Source: UBA4416 sp036676295 (GTDB lineage Bacteria; Bacteroidota; Bacteroidia; B-17B0; Aurantibacillaceae). From it: a stretch of DNA of 64,000 bases. Made by a program: the position numbers and the translations under genes. The DNA is taken from contig JAKFDE010000030.1 in the NCBI GenBank assembly GCA_036676295.1, positions 62,001 through 126,000 of the forward strand. Direction: 5' to 3'. Below, one piece after another: positions 27,358-36,909 of the stretch. The notes under the pieces are model-generated. The model saw only the letters and a list, made by a program, of their open reading frames with translations, made no database searches and was not told the DNA's origin. The stretch's first letter is position 1, and each line of letters starts with the position of its first letter.

Positions 27358-27900
27358 ATGTTATCAAATAAAATAAAAAATGCGCTTAACGACCAAATTC
27401 AAAGAGAAGCTTTTGCCTCTGATGCTTATTTAACTTTAGCTACCTGGTGCGAAGAAAAATCTTTAGATGGTATAGCCGAATATTTTTATGATGCCAGCAA
27501 TGATGAGCGTACGCATATGCTTGAAATGTATAAGTATTTAAATACTTACGGTGGTTCTGCACACATTAAGCCGTTAAAGGATTCTTCAGTAAAGATCAAA
27601 AATTTATTAGAAGTGTTTAATTACGTATTTGACTTAGAGCACTCTGTAACCATTGCTATTAATAAGTTAGCTAAACTGGCTTATGAAGAAAATGACTTTG
27701 CAACCTTTAAATTTTTAGAAGCTTTTGTTTTAGAACAACAACAATCTGAAAAAGGAGTACAGGAGTTAATTGATATGATCAAACGAGTAGGGCATGATGA
27801 AAAAAATCTTTACTACTTGAACAAAACCTTCAAAAAAAATATGGAGCGTAAAGCCATGGGATTAACTTCTACCGGTGGAGAAGCTAAAGAAGGAGAATAA
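27358..27900 (+). CDS. ftnA: Bacterial ferritin (non-haem)
   Basis: Ferritin forms a 24-subunit shell that oxidises Fe(II) and stores Fe(III). The 180-residue product aligns without gaps to the E. coli FtnA numbering at the ferroxidase centre: Glu17, Glu50, His53, Glu94 and Gln127 are all present. The third iron site is altered: positions that are Glu129 and Glu130 in E. coli are Gln129 and Ser130, and Glu49 is Asp49. The shell could therefore oxidise iron by the two-site route with a modified site C. It is a single gene with a good terminator downstream. Confidence 0.96.
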   Translation: MLSNKIKNALNDQIQREAFASDAYLTLATWCEEKSLDGIAEYFYDASNDERTHMLEMYKYLNTYGGSAHIKPLKDSSVKIKNLLEVFNYVFDLEHSVTIAINKLAKLAYEENDFATFKFLEAFVLEQQQSEKGVQELIDMIKRVGHDEKNLYYLNKTFKKNMERKAMGLTSTGGEAKEGE

Positions 27901-27938
27901 TCTCATTCCGGTTATTTATAAAACCAATACACTTATCT

Positions 27939-27973
27939 GTCCAAACTAGCCACTTGTTAGTTTGGACTTTTTA
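27939..27973 (+). terminator. Rho-independent terminator after ferritin
   Basis: GTCCAAACTA (27939-27948) pairs perfectly with TAGTTTGGAC (27958-27967) around a nine-base loop, followed by five T residues. Confidence 0.85.
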
Positions 27974-28024
27974 TTTATAAGATAGTGCGTAATCTTGAGC
28001 TATCAACCAATAAAACTCAGGGTT

Positions 28025-29698
28025 ATGAAAACACTATTATTCAACATTGGTCTATTTACTACAGTAGGATTAAATGCACAAAATTTTCAATATTTAGATA
28101 TTAATCACGTAAAGGCAGGCATCAATTGCAGCGGTACCATTCATTATGATCCTAATACCGGTAACTCATCATACGAAGTGCCAAAAGGAAGTGGTCGTCA
28201 TTCTGGAGGACGTACCTCGTTATGGATTGGAGGCTTAGATATTTCGAATCAATTAAAATTGGCCGGACAAACTAACCCACAAACAGCAAGCGATTATTCT
28301 CCTGGTCCTTTATCTGTGATTGATGCTACAACTAATTCTACAGTTGTGAGTCAATACAATAAAGTTTGGAAAATCAACAAATCAGAAATTGACGCTTTTT
28401 TAAATGGAGGTTCATTAACTACCAATATATTGAATTGGCCGGGTAATGGTGATATTTCTCAAAATCAGGATCTACTTTTGGCGCCTTTTGTAGATGTGGA
28501 TAACGATGGTGTGTATACTCCTCAAAATGGAGATTACCCAAAAATAAAAGGAGATCAGGCAATATTTTACGTCTATAACGATAGTTATGGGTTACATGCT
28601 TCCGGTGGACAAGCGATCGGTGTTGAAATTCGTGTAATGGCTTATGCTTATAATACATGTAGTTTGGTTGCCGCTAATCCTTATTTAGATTATACTACAT
28701 TTTATAATTATCAAATTATTAATAGAAGCAGCTTTGATCTTTATTCAACTTACGTAAGTTTAGAAACAGAAGCTGATCTGGGAAATTATACCGATGACTT
28801 TATTGGTTGTGATGTACAGGATGCTTATGGTTATACTTATAATGCCGATGTCATTGATGAAAATGGTGGCGGTGTTTTAGGTTATGGCAACCATCCTCCT
28901 GCAGCAGGCTATCAGTTATTGAAAAGTCCTTATAGCGATCCACTTGATGGCTTAGATAATGATGGCGATGGTATGACTGATGAACCAAACGAAGAAATTG
29001 GCTTGACCGGGTTTTACTATTACAATAATTCTTTTCCGGGTATTCCAATTCAAATGACTGATCCAAGTAATGCAGTAGATTATTATCATTATATGACCGG
29101 TTTTTGGAAGGATGGAACTCCATTTACATGTGGAGGTAATGCGTATGGAGGTTCAATATCTACACAATATGTTTATCCTTCTAATACTTATACAACTGGT
29201 GGCTGTACTGGCGCTTCAAGTAGTTGGACAGAGATCGCTGCTGGTGGAGACAGGCGATACATTATGAGTTCAGGTCCTTTTACTTTAAAGCCTGGTTCTG
29301 TAATAGAAGTAGAATTCGCGAACGTAACCTCATTTGATAGTATAACCAACAATCCATTAGCAAAGCTGGATCAGGATATGCATAATTTAAAATTGTTATA
29401 TAATTCAGGCACTATGAATTCCTGTTCAGTCGTTTCTTTAAAAGAAAATAACAAATCAATTGAATTTGAATTGTTTCCTAATCCCACAAATTCTTTGTTA
29501 ACTGTATTGTCTGATCAATTTGCCAATAGTATTACAAACATTAGCATTTCAGATGTTTTAGGGAAAGTAGTGCTGAGTACAGAAAACAAAAATGCACATC
29601 AAATTAATTTGAATGTGAGTGAATTATCTGACGGTGTTTATTTTCTGAAAGTAACCTCCGAAGGAAAAAGTTCCGTTAAAAAATTCGTGAAGGAATAA
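28025..29698 (+). CDS. Secreted T9SS cargo protein with type A sorting domain
   Basis: This 557-residue secreted protein begins with a signal peptide (MKTLLFNIGLFTTVGLNAQ) and ends with a type A T9SS sorting domain (FELFPNPTNSLLTV, then DVLGKVV and GVYFLKVT, closing VKKFVKE). The sorting domain targets it through SprA to the cell surface or medium. The central region has acidic loops that look like calcium sites (DVDNDGVYTPQNGD, DGLDNDGDGMTDEP), as in many large Bacteroidota surface proteins. I placed the start at ATG 28025; a TTG at 27995 would add ten residues ahead of the signal peptide. The specific function is unknown. Confidence 0.88.
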   Translation: MKTLLFNIGLFTTVGLNAQNFQYLDINHVKAGINCSGTIHYDPNTGNSSYEVPKGSGRHSGGRTSLWIGGLDISNQLKLAGQTNPQTASDYSPGPLSVIDATTNSTVVSQYNKVWKINKSEIDAFLNGGSLTTNILNWPGNGDISQNQDLLLAPFVDVDNDGVYTPQNGDYPKIKGDQAIFYVYNDSYGLHASGGQAIGVEIRVMAYAYNTCSLVAANPYLDYTTFYNYQIINRSSFDLYSTYVSLETEADLGNYTDDFIGCDVQDAYGYTYNADVIDENGGGVLGYGNHPPAAGYQLLKSPYSDPLDGLDNDGDGMTDEPNEEIGLTGFYYYNNSFPGIPIQMTDPSNAVDYYHYMTGFWKDGTPFTCGGNAYGGSISTQYVYPSNTYTTGGCTGASSSWTEIAAGGDRRYIMSSGPFTLKPGSVIEVEFANVTSFDSITNNPLAKLDQDMHNLKLLYNSGTMNSCSVVSLKENNKSIEFELFPNPTNSLLTVLSDQFANSITNISISDVLGKVVLSTENKNAHQINLNVSELSDGVYFLKVTSEGKSSVKKFVKE

Positions 29699-29701
29699 TT
29701 T

Positions 29702-29735
29702 AAAAAAAGCGATAGTAATCACTATCGCTTTTTTT
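29702..29735. terminator. Bidirectional terminator
   Basis: A-run plus GCGATAGT pairs perfectly with ACTATCGC plus T-run around the loop AATC. It lies between the convergent T9SS cargo gene and the small lipoprotein gene. Confidence 0.92.
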
Positions 29736-29736
29736 A

Positions 29737-30006
29737 TTAATAATCTTTGATCACACATTCTGTATCAACTTCCCAGGAGTCACCTATGATCATTCTGGCA
29801 TTTGCCTGAACTTGTATAGCAGTGTTATCGCAAATTTGTTTTGCTTTTTTCTTCGAACAATATTTCGGCAATTCTTCAACAGTTTCTGTATTATAGGGAT
29901 AATAATACTGTGCAGATATTCTTGTAGTGCATTTACATGATTGCTTTTTTTTGCAAGAAGCAAACGATAACAATGCCAGGCCACTTATTAAAATTAATTT
30001 CATCAT
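29737..30006 (-). CDS. Small Cys-rich lipoprotein, copy 2 of a tandem pair
   Basis: This is an 89-residue predicted lipoprotein (lipobox FASC, Cys18) with a conserved KKKQSCKC start to the mature chain, then YYYPYNTETVEEL, KKKAKQICDN and a last Cys near the C-terminus (TECVIKDY). It is clearly paralogous to the next gene upstream (30013-30282). Both are 89 residues and share the pattern of Cys positions, the YYPxT segment, a KK(K/R)A(K/G)xIC block, a GD near residue 75 and a late Cys. The regular Cys suggest two disulfides in a small beta domain. The family is unknown to me. Six bases separate the pair. Confidence 0.8.
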   Translation of the reverse strand: MMKLILISGLALLSFASCKKKQSCKCTTRISAQYYYPYNTETVEELPKYCSKKKAKQICDNTAIQVQANARMIIGDSWEVDTECVIKDY

Positions 30007-30012
30007 TTCTTA

Positions 30013-30282
30013 TTATTTTGCGGCACATGAAACAGTAAGTGTTTCATCTCCTGCTTTATAGTCAGTGTTATTTTTTAAAATTTGTTTCTCAGAGTGAGCA
30101 CATATTTCGCCTGCTCTTTTCTTGGTTGTTTTTTTATTAATAGCTTCTACGCTTGAAACCGTGAAAGGATAATAACCCGGTTTTTCGTAGGTAGACGAGC
30201 ATTGACAAGAATATTGTTTTTTACAAGAAACGCTTAGAATTAGCATGAATATTCCAAAAACAGGAAGTATTTTTTTTGACAT
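30013..30282 (-). CDS. Small Cys-rich lipoprotein, copy 1 of a tandem pair
   Basis: This 89-residue predicted lipoprotein has lipobox SVSC (Cys20) followed by KKQYSCQCSS, GYYPFTVSSVE, KKRAGEICAH and a final CAAK. It is the upstream paralogue of 29737-30006, with which it shares overall length and Cys spacing but only moderate identity, so the duplication is not recent. The two are cotranscribed. No function is recognised; surface exposure with metal or protein binding is conceivable but unsupported. Confidence 0.8.
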   Translation of the reverse strand: MSKKILPVFGIFMLILSVSCKKQYSCQCSSTYEKPGYYPFTVSSVEAINKKTTKKRAGEICAHSEKQILKNNTDYKAGDETLTVSCAAK

Positions 30283-30336
30283 AGTTACTTATTAGGTTCG
30301 CAAAAGTAACCGATTATTTTAATCAGAAATCACTGT

Positions 30337-31209
30337 TTATCTACGTTTATGCTTCCATCGTCGATGACTCCATAACCAAATCTCAGGTTGAGCTATAATA
30401 TCTTTTTCTAATTTTTTAGTGTGTAGCTCCGAAATTTCACCTTCTTTGGTGTTCTTAGGCTCTGCTACCAATATCTCTGTGTTTACTTCGTAATAACCTC
30501 TTTTTATTTTATTAACCGTAACATATACCACCGGAAAATTTAATTTTTGAGCGATCTTCTCTGTTCCCCAAAATACCGGTGTTTCCTGATTTAAAAAGGT
30601 AGTCCAATAGGCACTTTCAGGAGCGGGCGTTTGATCGGCAATAAAAGCAGTGGCATTAACTTCATGACGGTTTTTGATCATTTCACGCATGGTATCTTTC
30701 ATGGCATACAATTTTGTGCCAAAACGTGTACGCATATCATACATTAATTTATCAAAGTGTTTATTAGTAAGTGGATGATAGATCACATATAACTGTTGTG
30801 GGTTGATCAAACTAAAGCTATTACCGGCCCACTCCCAGTTACCAAAATGCCCCATTACCAAAATACAGGATTTTTTTTCATCATACAATTGCTTAAAAAT
30901 GCGTTTGGTATTTTCGTTAAAAGCACAACGTTTTATCGCTTGCTCTTTTGAAATAGTTAACGTTTTGAGTGTTTCCAAAAACAGATCACACAAGTAATGG
31001 TAGAATTTTTTTTCAATAGCTTTTAATTCTTCGTGAGTTTTCTCAGGAAAAGAATTTTTTAAATTCTCATACACAACCTTTTTTCTATAGCCAATAACGC
31101 GGTATAATAATATATATACTGCGTCCGACAACAAATAAAACAGTGGGAAGGGTAAAATAGAGATCAAATACAAAAAAGGTAACGCTATATAAAATCCAAT
31201 TGTACTCAT
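30337..31209 (-). CDS. LpxL/HtrB-family lysophospholipid acyltransferase
   Basis: The 290-residue product belongs to the lipid A late acyltransferase family, which adds a secondary acyl chain to Kdo2-lipid IVA or acts on related lipids at the inner membrane. One N-terminal membrane segment (about 5-36) is followed by the catalytic HX4E motif (HFGNWE, His121, Glu126), and the chain ends in WLWSHRRWK, typical of the family. Some Bacteroidota members of this family instead make ornithine or glycine lipids, so the acceptor is not certain. It has no obvious operon partner: the small lipoprotein genes follow 54 bases downstream on the same strand. Confidence 0.9.
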   Translation of the reverse strand: MSTIGFYIALPFLYLISILPFPLFYLLSDAVYILLYRVIGYRKKVVYENLKNSFPEKTHEELKAIEKKFYHYLCDLFLETLKTLTISKEQAIKRCAFNENTKRIFKQLYDEKKSCILVMGHFGNWEWAGNSFSLINPQQLYVIYHPLTNKHFDKLMYDMRTRFGTKLYAMKDTMREMIKNRHEVNATAFIADQTPAPESAYWTTFLNQETPVFWGTEKIAQKLNFPVVYVTVNKIKRGYYEVNTEILVAEPKNTKEGEISELHTKKLEKDIIAQPEIWLWSHRRWKHKRR

Positions 31210-31316
31210 GGCCTAAAATTACAGAATATTAAGAAAAGATTGCATTTTATACAAAACAAACTACATTTTAAAGCTTTTTTTGTACATTTAAAACGAGAAA
31301 CTTTAAGGATCAAACT

Positions 31317-32930
31317 ATGAAGAAACTTTTTACATCACTTTGTTTTTTTGCTTTGTTGTCTAGCGTTCAGGCTTTGGATGCCGGAGATCAAGTGAAAATG
31401 GTATTAGCCAAACAAAAATTATATGCAGGGCAATACATTGGGGCACTTAATATTTATAAAGAAGTATTGTCTAAAAACCCTAACGATGCCGCAGTTCTCC
31501 ATTATATTGGTTTCTGTAATTATCAGTTAAAAAAATATGATATAGCTACCGAAAATTTAAAAAAAGCTATCGAAACAGGTAAAGATGTTATGCCTGAGTC
31601 TTATTTAATTTTGGGAAAAATTCATTTAGCAGATGGTAAAATTGAAGAAGCTAATGCTGAATTTAATACGTATAAAAATAAAGCTAAACCAAAAGATGCT
31701 AAAGTTGAAGATATTGACCTGTATTTAGCACATTGCGGTAATGCAAAGCTACAAATGGCTTCTCCAACAACTTTGGTTATAGAAAACTTAGGAAATTTGA
31801 TCAATTCTAAATTCGATGAGCAAACGCCTTGTATCAGTGCCGATGGAAAAAAACTAGTTTTTAATTCTCGTCGTCCTGAAACCACTAATTCTCCTATTGA
31901 TGCTGAAGGTGATGGTAAATTTTTTCAGGATATCTACATTTCAACCTGGGACACTATTAATAAAAGATGGATCGAAGCTGAAACAGTACCGGGTAATGTA
32001 AATACAGATGCACATGATGCCTGTACCAGTATCTCTCCTGATGGAAAACAGATCTTTATTTATAAAAATGATGTAAATGATAACGAAAGCCGTGGTGGTG
32101 ATATCTTTATCAGTAAAGTAGTAAATAATAAATGGAAAACTCCTGAAACCATTGGAAAACCTATTAACACAACTTTCTGGGAAGGTGGAGGCTGTGTTTC
32201 CGCAGATGGTAAAACATTATATTTTACCAGCGAAAGACCAGGCGGGCAGGGGCATAGCGATATTTGGATGGTAACCCGTTTAAGTAAAAATGAATGGGGA
32301 AAACCGGTAAATCTTGGTCCGGATGTTAATTCTGAATATGATGAAGTAGGTGTATTTATTGCTCCGGATGGTAAATCTTTATTTTTTAGCAGTAACAGCA
32401 AAGGCTCTATGGGGTCTTATGATATTTTTAGATCAACTTTAGTAAACGGAAAATGGTGGTCTAAACCTGTTAATTTGGGTTATCCAATTAACACAGTTGC
32501 AAAAGATGGCCCTTTTGTGGTAAGTGCCGACGCTAAAACCGGTTATTTTGCAAGCGAAAGAATAGGTGGTTTAGGCGAAAGCGATATTTATAAAGTAGAT
32601 TTGAGTAGTTATGGCATTTTCGAAAAAGACTTTAAAAAAATAGAAAACAATGGTTTATCTATTTTAAAAGGAGTGATCAGAGATGGATTTGAGGGAAGTG
32701 GTATTGCTTTAGTGGATGTGAAAATTGTGGATGCAACAGGCGCTGTGATAGCTTCTACAACTACTAACGATCAAGGAGAATATTTCCTGACCTTAAAAGG
32801 TGATATGACTTATACCATAAAAGCATCTAAAAAAGGGTACAAACCAGCCGAAGAAAAAGTAGAACTTAAAATCGGCAAGACAGAGACCTTTTCTTTAGAA
32901 AAACAGATCATGTTAAGTAAAGAGAAATAG
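31317..32930 (+). CDS. PorE-like TPR, PD40 beta-propeller and CarboxypepD_reg protein
   Basis: The 537-residue exported protein has a signal peptide (ending near residue 19) and two to three TPR units (about 24-135: YIGALNIYKEVLSKNPND, AVLHYIGFCNYQLKKYD). A beta-propeller of PD40/WD40-like blades follows (about 160-420) with repeated SADGKKLVF, SPDGKQIFI, SADGKTLYF and APDGKSLFF, then a C-terminal CarboxypepD_reg domain (about 445-525). This domain order is that of T9SS component PorE and related gliding proteins, which add an OmpA-type peptidoglycan-binding domain at the end. Here the chain stops after the CarboxypepD_reg domain, so it has no visible peptidoglycan anchor. Confidence 0.82.
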   Translation: MKKLFTSLCFFALLSSVQALDAGDQVKMVLAKQKLYAGQYIGALNIYKEVLSKNPNDAAVLHYIGFCNYQLKKYDIATENLKKAIETGKDVMPESYLILGKIHLADGKIEEANAEFNTYKNKAKPKDAKVEDIDLYLAHCGNAKLQMASPTTLVIENLGNLINSKFDEQTPCISADGKKLVFNSRRPETTNSPIDAEGDGKFFQDIYISTWDTINKRWIEAETVPGNVNTDAHDACTSISPDGKQIFIYKNDVNDNESRGGDIFISKVVNNKWKTPETIGKPINTTFWEGGGCVSADGKTLYFTSERPGGQGHSDIWMVTRLSKNEWGKPVNLGPDVNSEYDEVGVFIAPDGKSLFFSSNSKGSMGSYDIFRSTLVNGKWWSKPVNLGYPINTVAKDGPFVVSADAKTGYFASERIGGLGESDIYKVDLSSYGIFEKDFKKIENNGLSILKGVIRDGFEGSGIALVDVKIVDATGAVIASTTTNDQGEYFLTLKGDMTYTIKASKKGYKPAEEKVELKIGKTETFSLEKQIMLSKEK

Positions 32931-32954
32931 ATTGATAAAAAAGACTTATTTAAG

Positions 32955-32986
32955 AGCGTTTTGAGTAATTCAAAACGCTTTTTTTA
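32955..32986 (+). terminator. Rho-independent terminator
   Basis: AGCGTTTTGA (32955-32964) pairs perfectly with TCAAAACGCT (32970-32979) around the loop GTAAT, followed by a run of T residues. Confidence 0.88.
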
Positions 32987-33033
32987 TTTCCTCAACTGTA
33001 ACTTTTTCTGTACTTTAAACGTCTCTTTAGTAT

Positions 33034-35499
33034 ATGAAAAAACTGTTACTTTTTTACTTTTTAATTATTGGCCTTGGTCAAATAACGGCTCAATCATTTT
33101 TAGTAAGTGGTAAAATATTAGACGAAAAACATCAAGGCTTACCGTTTTCATCTGTTTTAGTAAAAGGAACCACTATTGGAACCAATGCCAATGCTGATGG
33201 TTTTTATTCTTTAAAGCTTCCTGCAGGTAATTATGAATTGATCTTTCAATATGTGGGTTATAAAAAGAAAACAGAACCTATTTCTATCTCAAAAAACGAA
33301 ATTAAAAACGTCACCTTAAATCCTGAAAGCTACGAACTTAAGGAAGTGGTAATTAAAGATGGAGAAGATCCAGCTTATGCCGTTATACGTCAGGCAATTA
33401 AAAAACGAAAATACTATTTAAATGAAGTAGATGCCTTTACCTGTAAAGCTTATATCAAAGGCTTACAGCGTTTAAAAGATTTCCCTAAAAAAATGGCTAA
33501 GCTTATCAATACCATGAGCGGTTCAGGCGATAAGATCGATTCTACCTTGTTAGGCGTTGTTTATTTAAGCGAAAGCGAAACCAAATACCATTTTCGTAAG
33601 CCAAGCGACGAAAAAGAAATTATGTACTCCAGTAAAGTGAGTGGCGATAATAAGGCCTTTAGCTTTAACCAGGTAAGTGATATGAAATTTAATGCTTATG
33701 AAAATCTGATCACTTTAGATGGCCTTAGCGACCGACCATTCATATCACCCATTAATGAAAATGCGTTATTGTCATACCGTTACAAATTATTAGGTACTAC
33801 TTACGAAGATGGTAAAATGCTCAATAAAATTGAGATCACTCCAAAACGAAAAACAGACCCTTGCTTTAGAGGCATCATTTATATACAGGAAAATACCTGG
33901 CGAGTGCATAGCGCCGATGTATATTTAACCAAAGATGCTAAAATTGATTTTGTAGATACGCTTTACATCAAACAATTATATGCACCTGTAAATGATACTA
34001 CCTGGATGCCTACGAGTTTAAACCTCACCTTTAATTTTAAGATCTTTGGTTTTATTGGTGATGGCTATTTTAATGCAGTGTTTTCTGATTACGACATGCA
34101 CCCGGTATTCCCAAAAAAATTCTTTAAAAATGAAGTTCTTAAGGTAGAAGACGGAGCTAACAAAAAAGATACGTCCTATTGGGATCAATCTCGCCCGGTG
34201 CCTTTAACTTATGAAGAAGCGACCGATTACAGAAAAAAAGATAGCATCGCTAAAATAGAAAACAGTGATCAATATAAAGATAGTGTAGATCGTAAAGGAA
34301 ATAAGTTCACCTTTTCTGATCTGATCATGGGATACAGCTATAATAAAACAGCTAAAGATTTTCATTTAACTACTTCGGGCTTATTAACTTCGGGTATACA
34401 ATACAATACGGTTGAAGGCGTTAATGCCTCTTTGAAAATAAATATGGACAAACGATATGAAGATAATCGTCGTCATACCTTGTCAACTACGGCCCGTTAT
34501 GGTTTTTCAAATTACTTATTTGGAGGAACCGCTAATTGGAATTATCTGCATCGGCCCGAAAAATTTGAATCCTTTAATGTAAGAGTTGGTACCAGTGCTT
34601 TGCAATTTAATGGCAGCGATCCTATTAATCCTACCGTTAATACATCTTACACATTACTAAACAACGACAACTTTATGAAGTTGTATAAAAAAACCTATGC
34701 CGCTTTTAATTATCGTAAAGAATTAATTAATGGTTTGATAGGCAGTTTTAATGCAGAATATGCCGAACGTTCTGCTTTAAGAAACACCGCCGATTATTTA
34801 TGGATAGATAACAAGGATAAATTATTTACCAGTAATGATCCTTTACGGCCAAATACAGATGACTCCAGTTTTTCTGTCAATAATTCGTTTGTAGTAGAAC
34901 TTGGTGTTTCCATTCGTTTCAAGCAAAAATATTACACTCGTCCTCACGAAAAAGTGATCATTGGCAGTAAATACCCAATCATTAATATTGGCTATATGAA
35001 AGCTATACCGGGCTTAAATACCAAAGCCGATTATGATCTGGCTAAAATAAGAATTGATGACAATATTAAAATGGGATTGGTAGGAACCTTTGCTTACAGC
35101 TTAAAAGGTGGTTACTTCTTAAATAACAAATACATGGAGTTTGTAGATTACAAACATTTTAATGGAAACCAAACGATCTTAGCTAATAATGATTATTTAA
35201 ATTCATTTAAACTCTTACCTTATTATACATATAGTACAAAACAATGGTATGCAGAGGCTCACGCTGAACATCATTTTAACGGCTTTATATTTAATAAAAT
35301 TCCTTTATTGAAAAAGACAAGAATACAGGAAGTCGTTGGTGGTCATGTTTTATATAACGACAAAGCTGATCAATATTATGAGGTTAATTTTGGTATTGAA
35401 CATATATTACAGATCATCCGATTAGATTATGTATTGGGCTATGGCCCTAAAAACAACTTTAATCAAGGCTTTGTAATTGGCTTAGGGTTAGAATTTTAA
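33034..35499 (+). CDS. DUF5686 outer membrane beta-barrel with CarboxypepD_reg domain
   Basis: The 821-residue product has a signal peptide (ending near ITAQ), a CarboxypepD_reg domain (about 20-100: SGKILDEKHQGLPFSSVLVKG) and the DUF5686 beginning DPAYAVIRQAIKKRKYY. A long beta-rich barrel follows, ending LGLEF. The family is confined to Bacteroidota and its function is unknown; members look like TonB-receptor relatives without a plug or TonB box. The M16 protease gene follows 11 bases later on the same strand, so the two are likely cotranscribed and may act together in the envelope. Confidence 0.87.
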   Translation: MKKLLLFYFLIIGLGQITAQSFLVSGKILDEKHQGLPFSSVLVKGTTIGTNANADGFYSLKLPAGNYELIFQYVGYKKKTEPISISKNEIKNVTLNPESYELKEVVIKDGEDPAYAVIRQAIKKRKYYLNEVDAFTCKAYIKGLQRLKDFPKKMAKLINTMSGSGDKIDSTLLGVVYLSESETKYHFRKPSDEKEIMYSSKVSGDNKAFSFNQVSDMKFNAYENLITLDGLSDRPFISPINENALLSYRYKLLGTTYEDGKMLNKIEITPKRKTDPCFRGIIYIQENTWRVHSADVYLTKDAKIDFVDTLYIKQLYAPVNDTTWMPTSLNLTFNFKIFGFIGDGYFNAVFSDYDMHPVFPKKFFKNEVLKVEDGANKKDTSYWDQSRPVPLTYEEATDYRKKDSIAKIENSDQYKDSVDRKGNKFTFSDLIMGYSYNKTAKDFHLTTSGLLTSGIQYNTVEGVNASLKINMDKRYEDNRRHTLSTTARYGFSNYLFGGTANWNYLHRPEKFESFNVRVGTSALQFNGSDPINPTVNTSYTLLNNDNFMKLYKKTYAAFNYRKELINGLIGSFNAEYAERSALRNTADYLWIDNKDKLFTSNDPLRPNTDDSSFSVNNSFVVELGVSIRFKQKYYTRPHEKVIIGSKYPIINIGYMKAIPGLNTKADYDLAKIRIDDNIKMGLVGTFAYSLKGGYFLNNKYMEFVDYKHFNGNQTILANNDYLNSFKLLPYYTYSTKQWYAEAHAEHHFNGFIFNKIPLLKKTRIQEVVGGHVLYNDKADQYYEVNFGIEHILQIIRLDYVLGYGPKNNFNQGFVIGLGLEF

Positions 35500-35510
35500 T
35501 TAAAAAATAT

Positions 35511-36827
35511 ATGAAAAAAGTAATTTTATTTTTAAGCATAATTATTTCAATGCAAAGCTTTGCAATTGAATACCCGATTAAAACATTTACGCTGCCTAAC
35601 GGCTTAAAAGTGATCGTTTGTGAGAAAAACACATCTGCCATGGTTCAAATGGAAGTATGGTATAGAGTAGGCAGTAAAGACGAATGGGATGGTGTAAGAG
35701 GAATGGCACATATGTTTGAACACATGATGTTTCGTGGCTCTAAAAAATTCAATGGTGAAGGCGATGTTTATATCCATGATCTGGAAAAAATGGGATCAGT
35801 AACTAATGCTTATACAACCTTTGACAGAACCGTTTATTGGCAGGAATTACCAAAAGAACATATTGAAAAAGTGTTTGCCATGGAAGCCGATCGTATGGAA
35901 AATCTTATCCTTGATCAAAAAGTATTAGATACTGAACGCGAAGTAGTAGGCGAGGAGTTACGTTTGGGAGAGAACAATTGGTACCGTCGTATGATGTCTG
36001 AACGATACACTCATTTATATCCTAAAAATCATCCTTATCAAATAGATGTGATTGGAAACCTGGATGAAATTACCAAATTTACCACACAACAATGTCAGGA
36101 TTTTTACGACAAATATTATAGCCCAAACAATGCCTATTTGGTAATTGTGGGTGATGTAAATGCCGAAAAAATGTTTGAATTTGCTAAAACCTATTTTGGA
36201 CCTATAACTAAAAAATTACCTGTAAATGCAAAAAAGACCGAACCGGATATTTTTTCCTTTGCACCAACTATTGAAGAAATGCCTATTGATTATCCGGTAC
36301 AGATTTATTCGTATGTAGTGCCGGCACCGGCTGTTGGTTCGGCAGATTATTACCGGTTTAATTTATTGCGCGACCTACTGTTTAGTAATACAAATTCTAT
36401 TTTAAATAACAGTATTGTAGAAAAAGGTAATATGGCTTATCAAATCGTATCACAAACCGACGATTCGCGTATGTATACCAATTATGCCACCTTTGATGTA
36501 GTAATGCAAGCTCAAATGGGAAACGCTAAAGTAAAAAAAATGATTTCTAAAGAAATCTATGATATCATTAACGAGGGCATTGATCAGGAATTGATAGATA
36601 ATTACGTTAAAAACCTCGAAGTCACTCAAGCTTTTGAAAATTTCTCGAATCAAGCCATTGGCGATAAATTAGGTTTTGCAGAGTATTATTTTAACGATTG
36701 TCACAAACACAATCAAACGTTAGAAACCTATAAAACCATTAAAGCAGAAGAGTTGACGGATATTTGTAAAAAATATTTTAATCCTGAAAACATAAAGGTC
36801 ATTAACATTAAACCAATGATGGAATAA
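35511..36827 (+). CDS. M16 family zinc metallopeptidase (insulinase type)
   Basis: The 438-residue protease has a signal peptide (residues 1-18), so it acts in the periplasm or outside. The inverted zinc motif HxxEH is present as HMFEH (His67, Glu70, His71), and the third ligand Glu148 lies in REVVGEELR at the family's expected distance, so it is the active subunit. M16 proteins often occur as active/inactive pairs encoded together; here no inactive partner gene follows, and the 438-residue length is that of one subunit. It sits 11 bases after the DUF5686 gene. Confidence 0.93.
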   Translation: MKKVILFLSIIISMQSFAIEYPIKTFTLPNGLKVIVCEKNTSAMVQMEVWYRVGSKDEWDGVRGMAHMFEHMMFRGSKKFNGEGDVYIHDLEKMGSVTNAYTTFDRTVYWQELPKEHIEKVFAMEADRMENLILDQKVLDTEREVVGEELRLGENNWYRRMMSERYTHLYPKNHPYQIDVIGNLDEITKFTTQQCQDFYDKYYSPNNAYLVIVGDVNAEKMFEFAKTYFGPITKKLPVNAKKTEPDIFSFAPTIEEMPIDYPVQIYSYVVPAPAVGSADYYRFNLLRDLLFSNTNSILNNSIVEKGNMAYQIVSQTDDSRMYTNYATFDVVMQAQMGNAKVKKMISKEIYDIINEGIDQELIDNYVKNLEVTQAFENFSNQAIGDKLGFAEYYFNDCHKHNQTLETYKTIKAEELTDICKKYFNPENIKVINIKPMME

Positions 36828-36909
36828 TCGTTAAAATATCTTTATTGCTGCTTATTATAGAGGGTGAGGGGAGGATTTATTTAGTAAATTCGCAGAGTAA
36901 AAAATCAAA

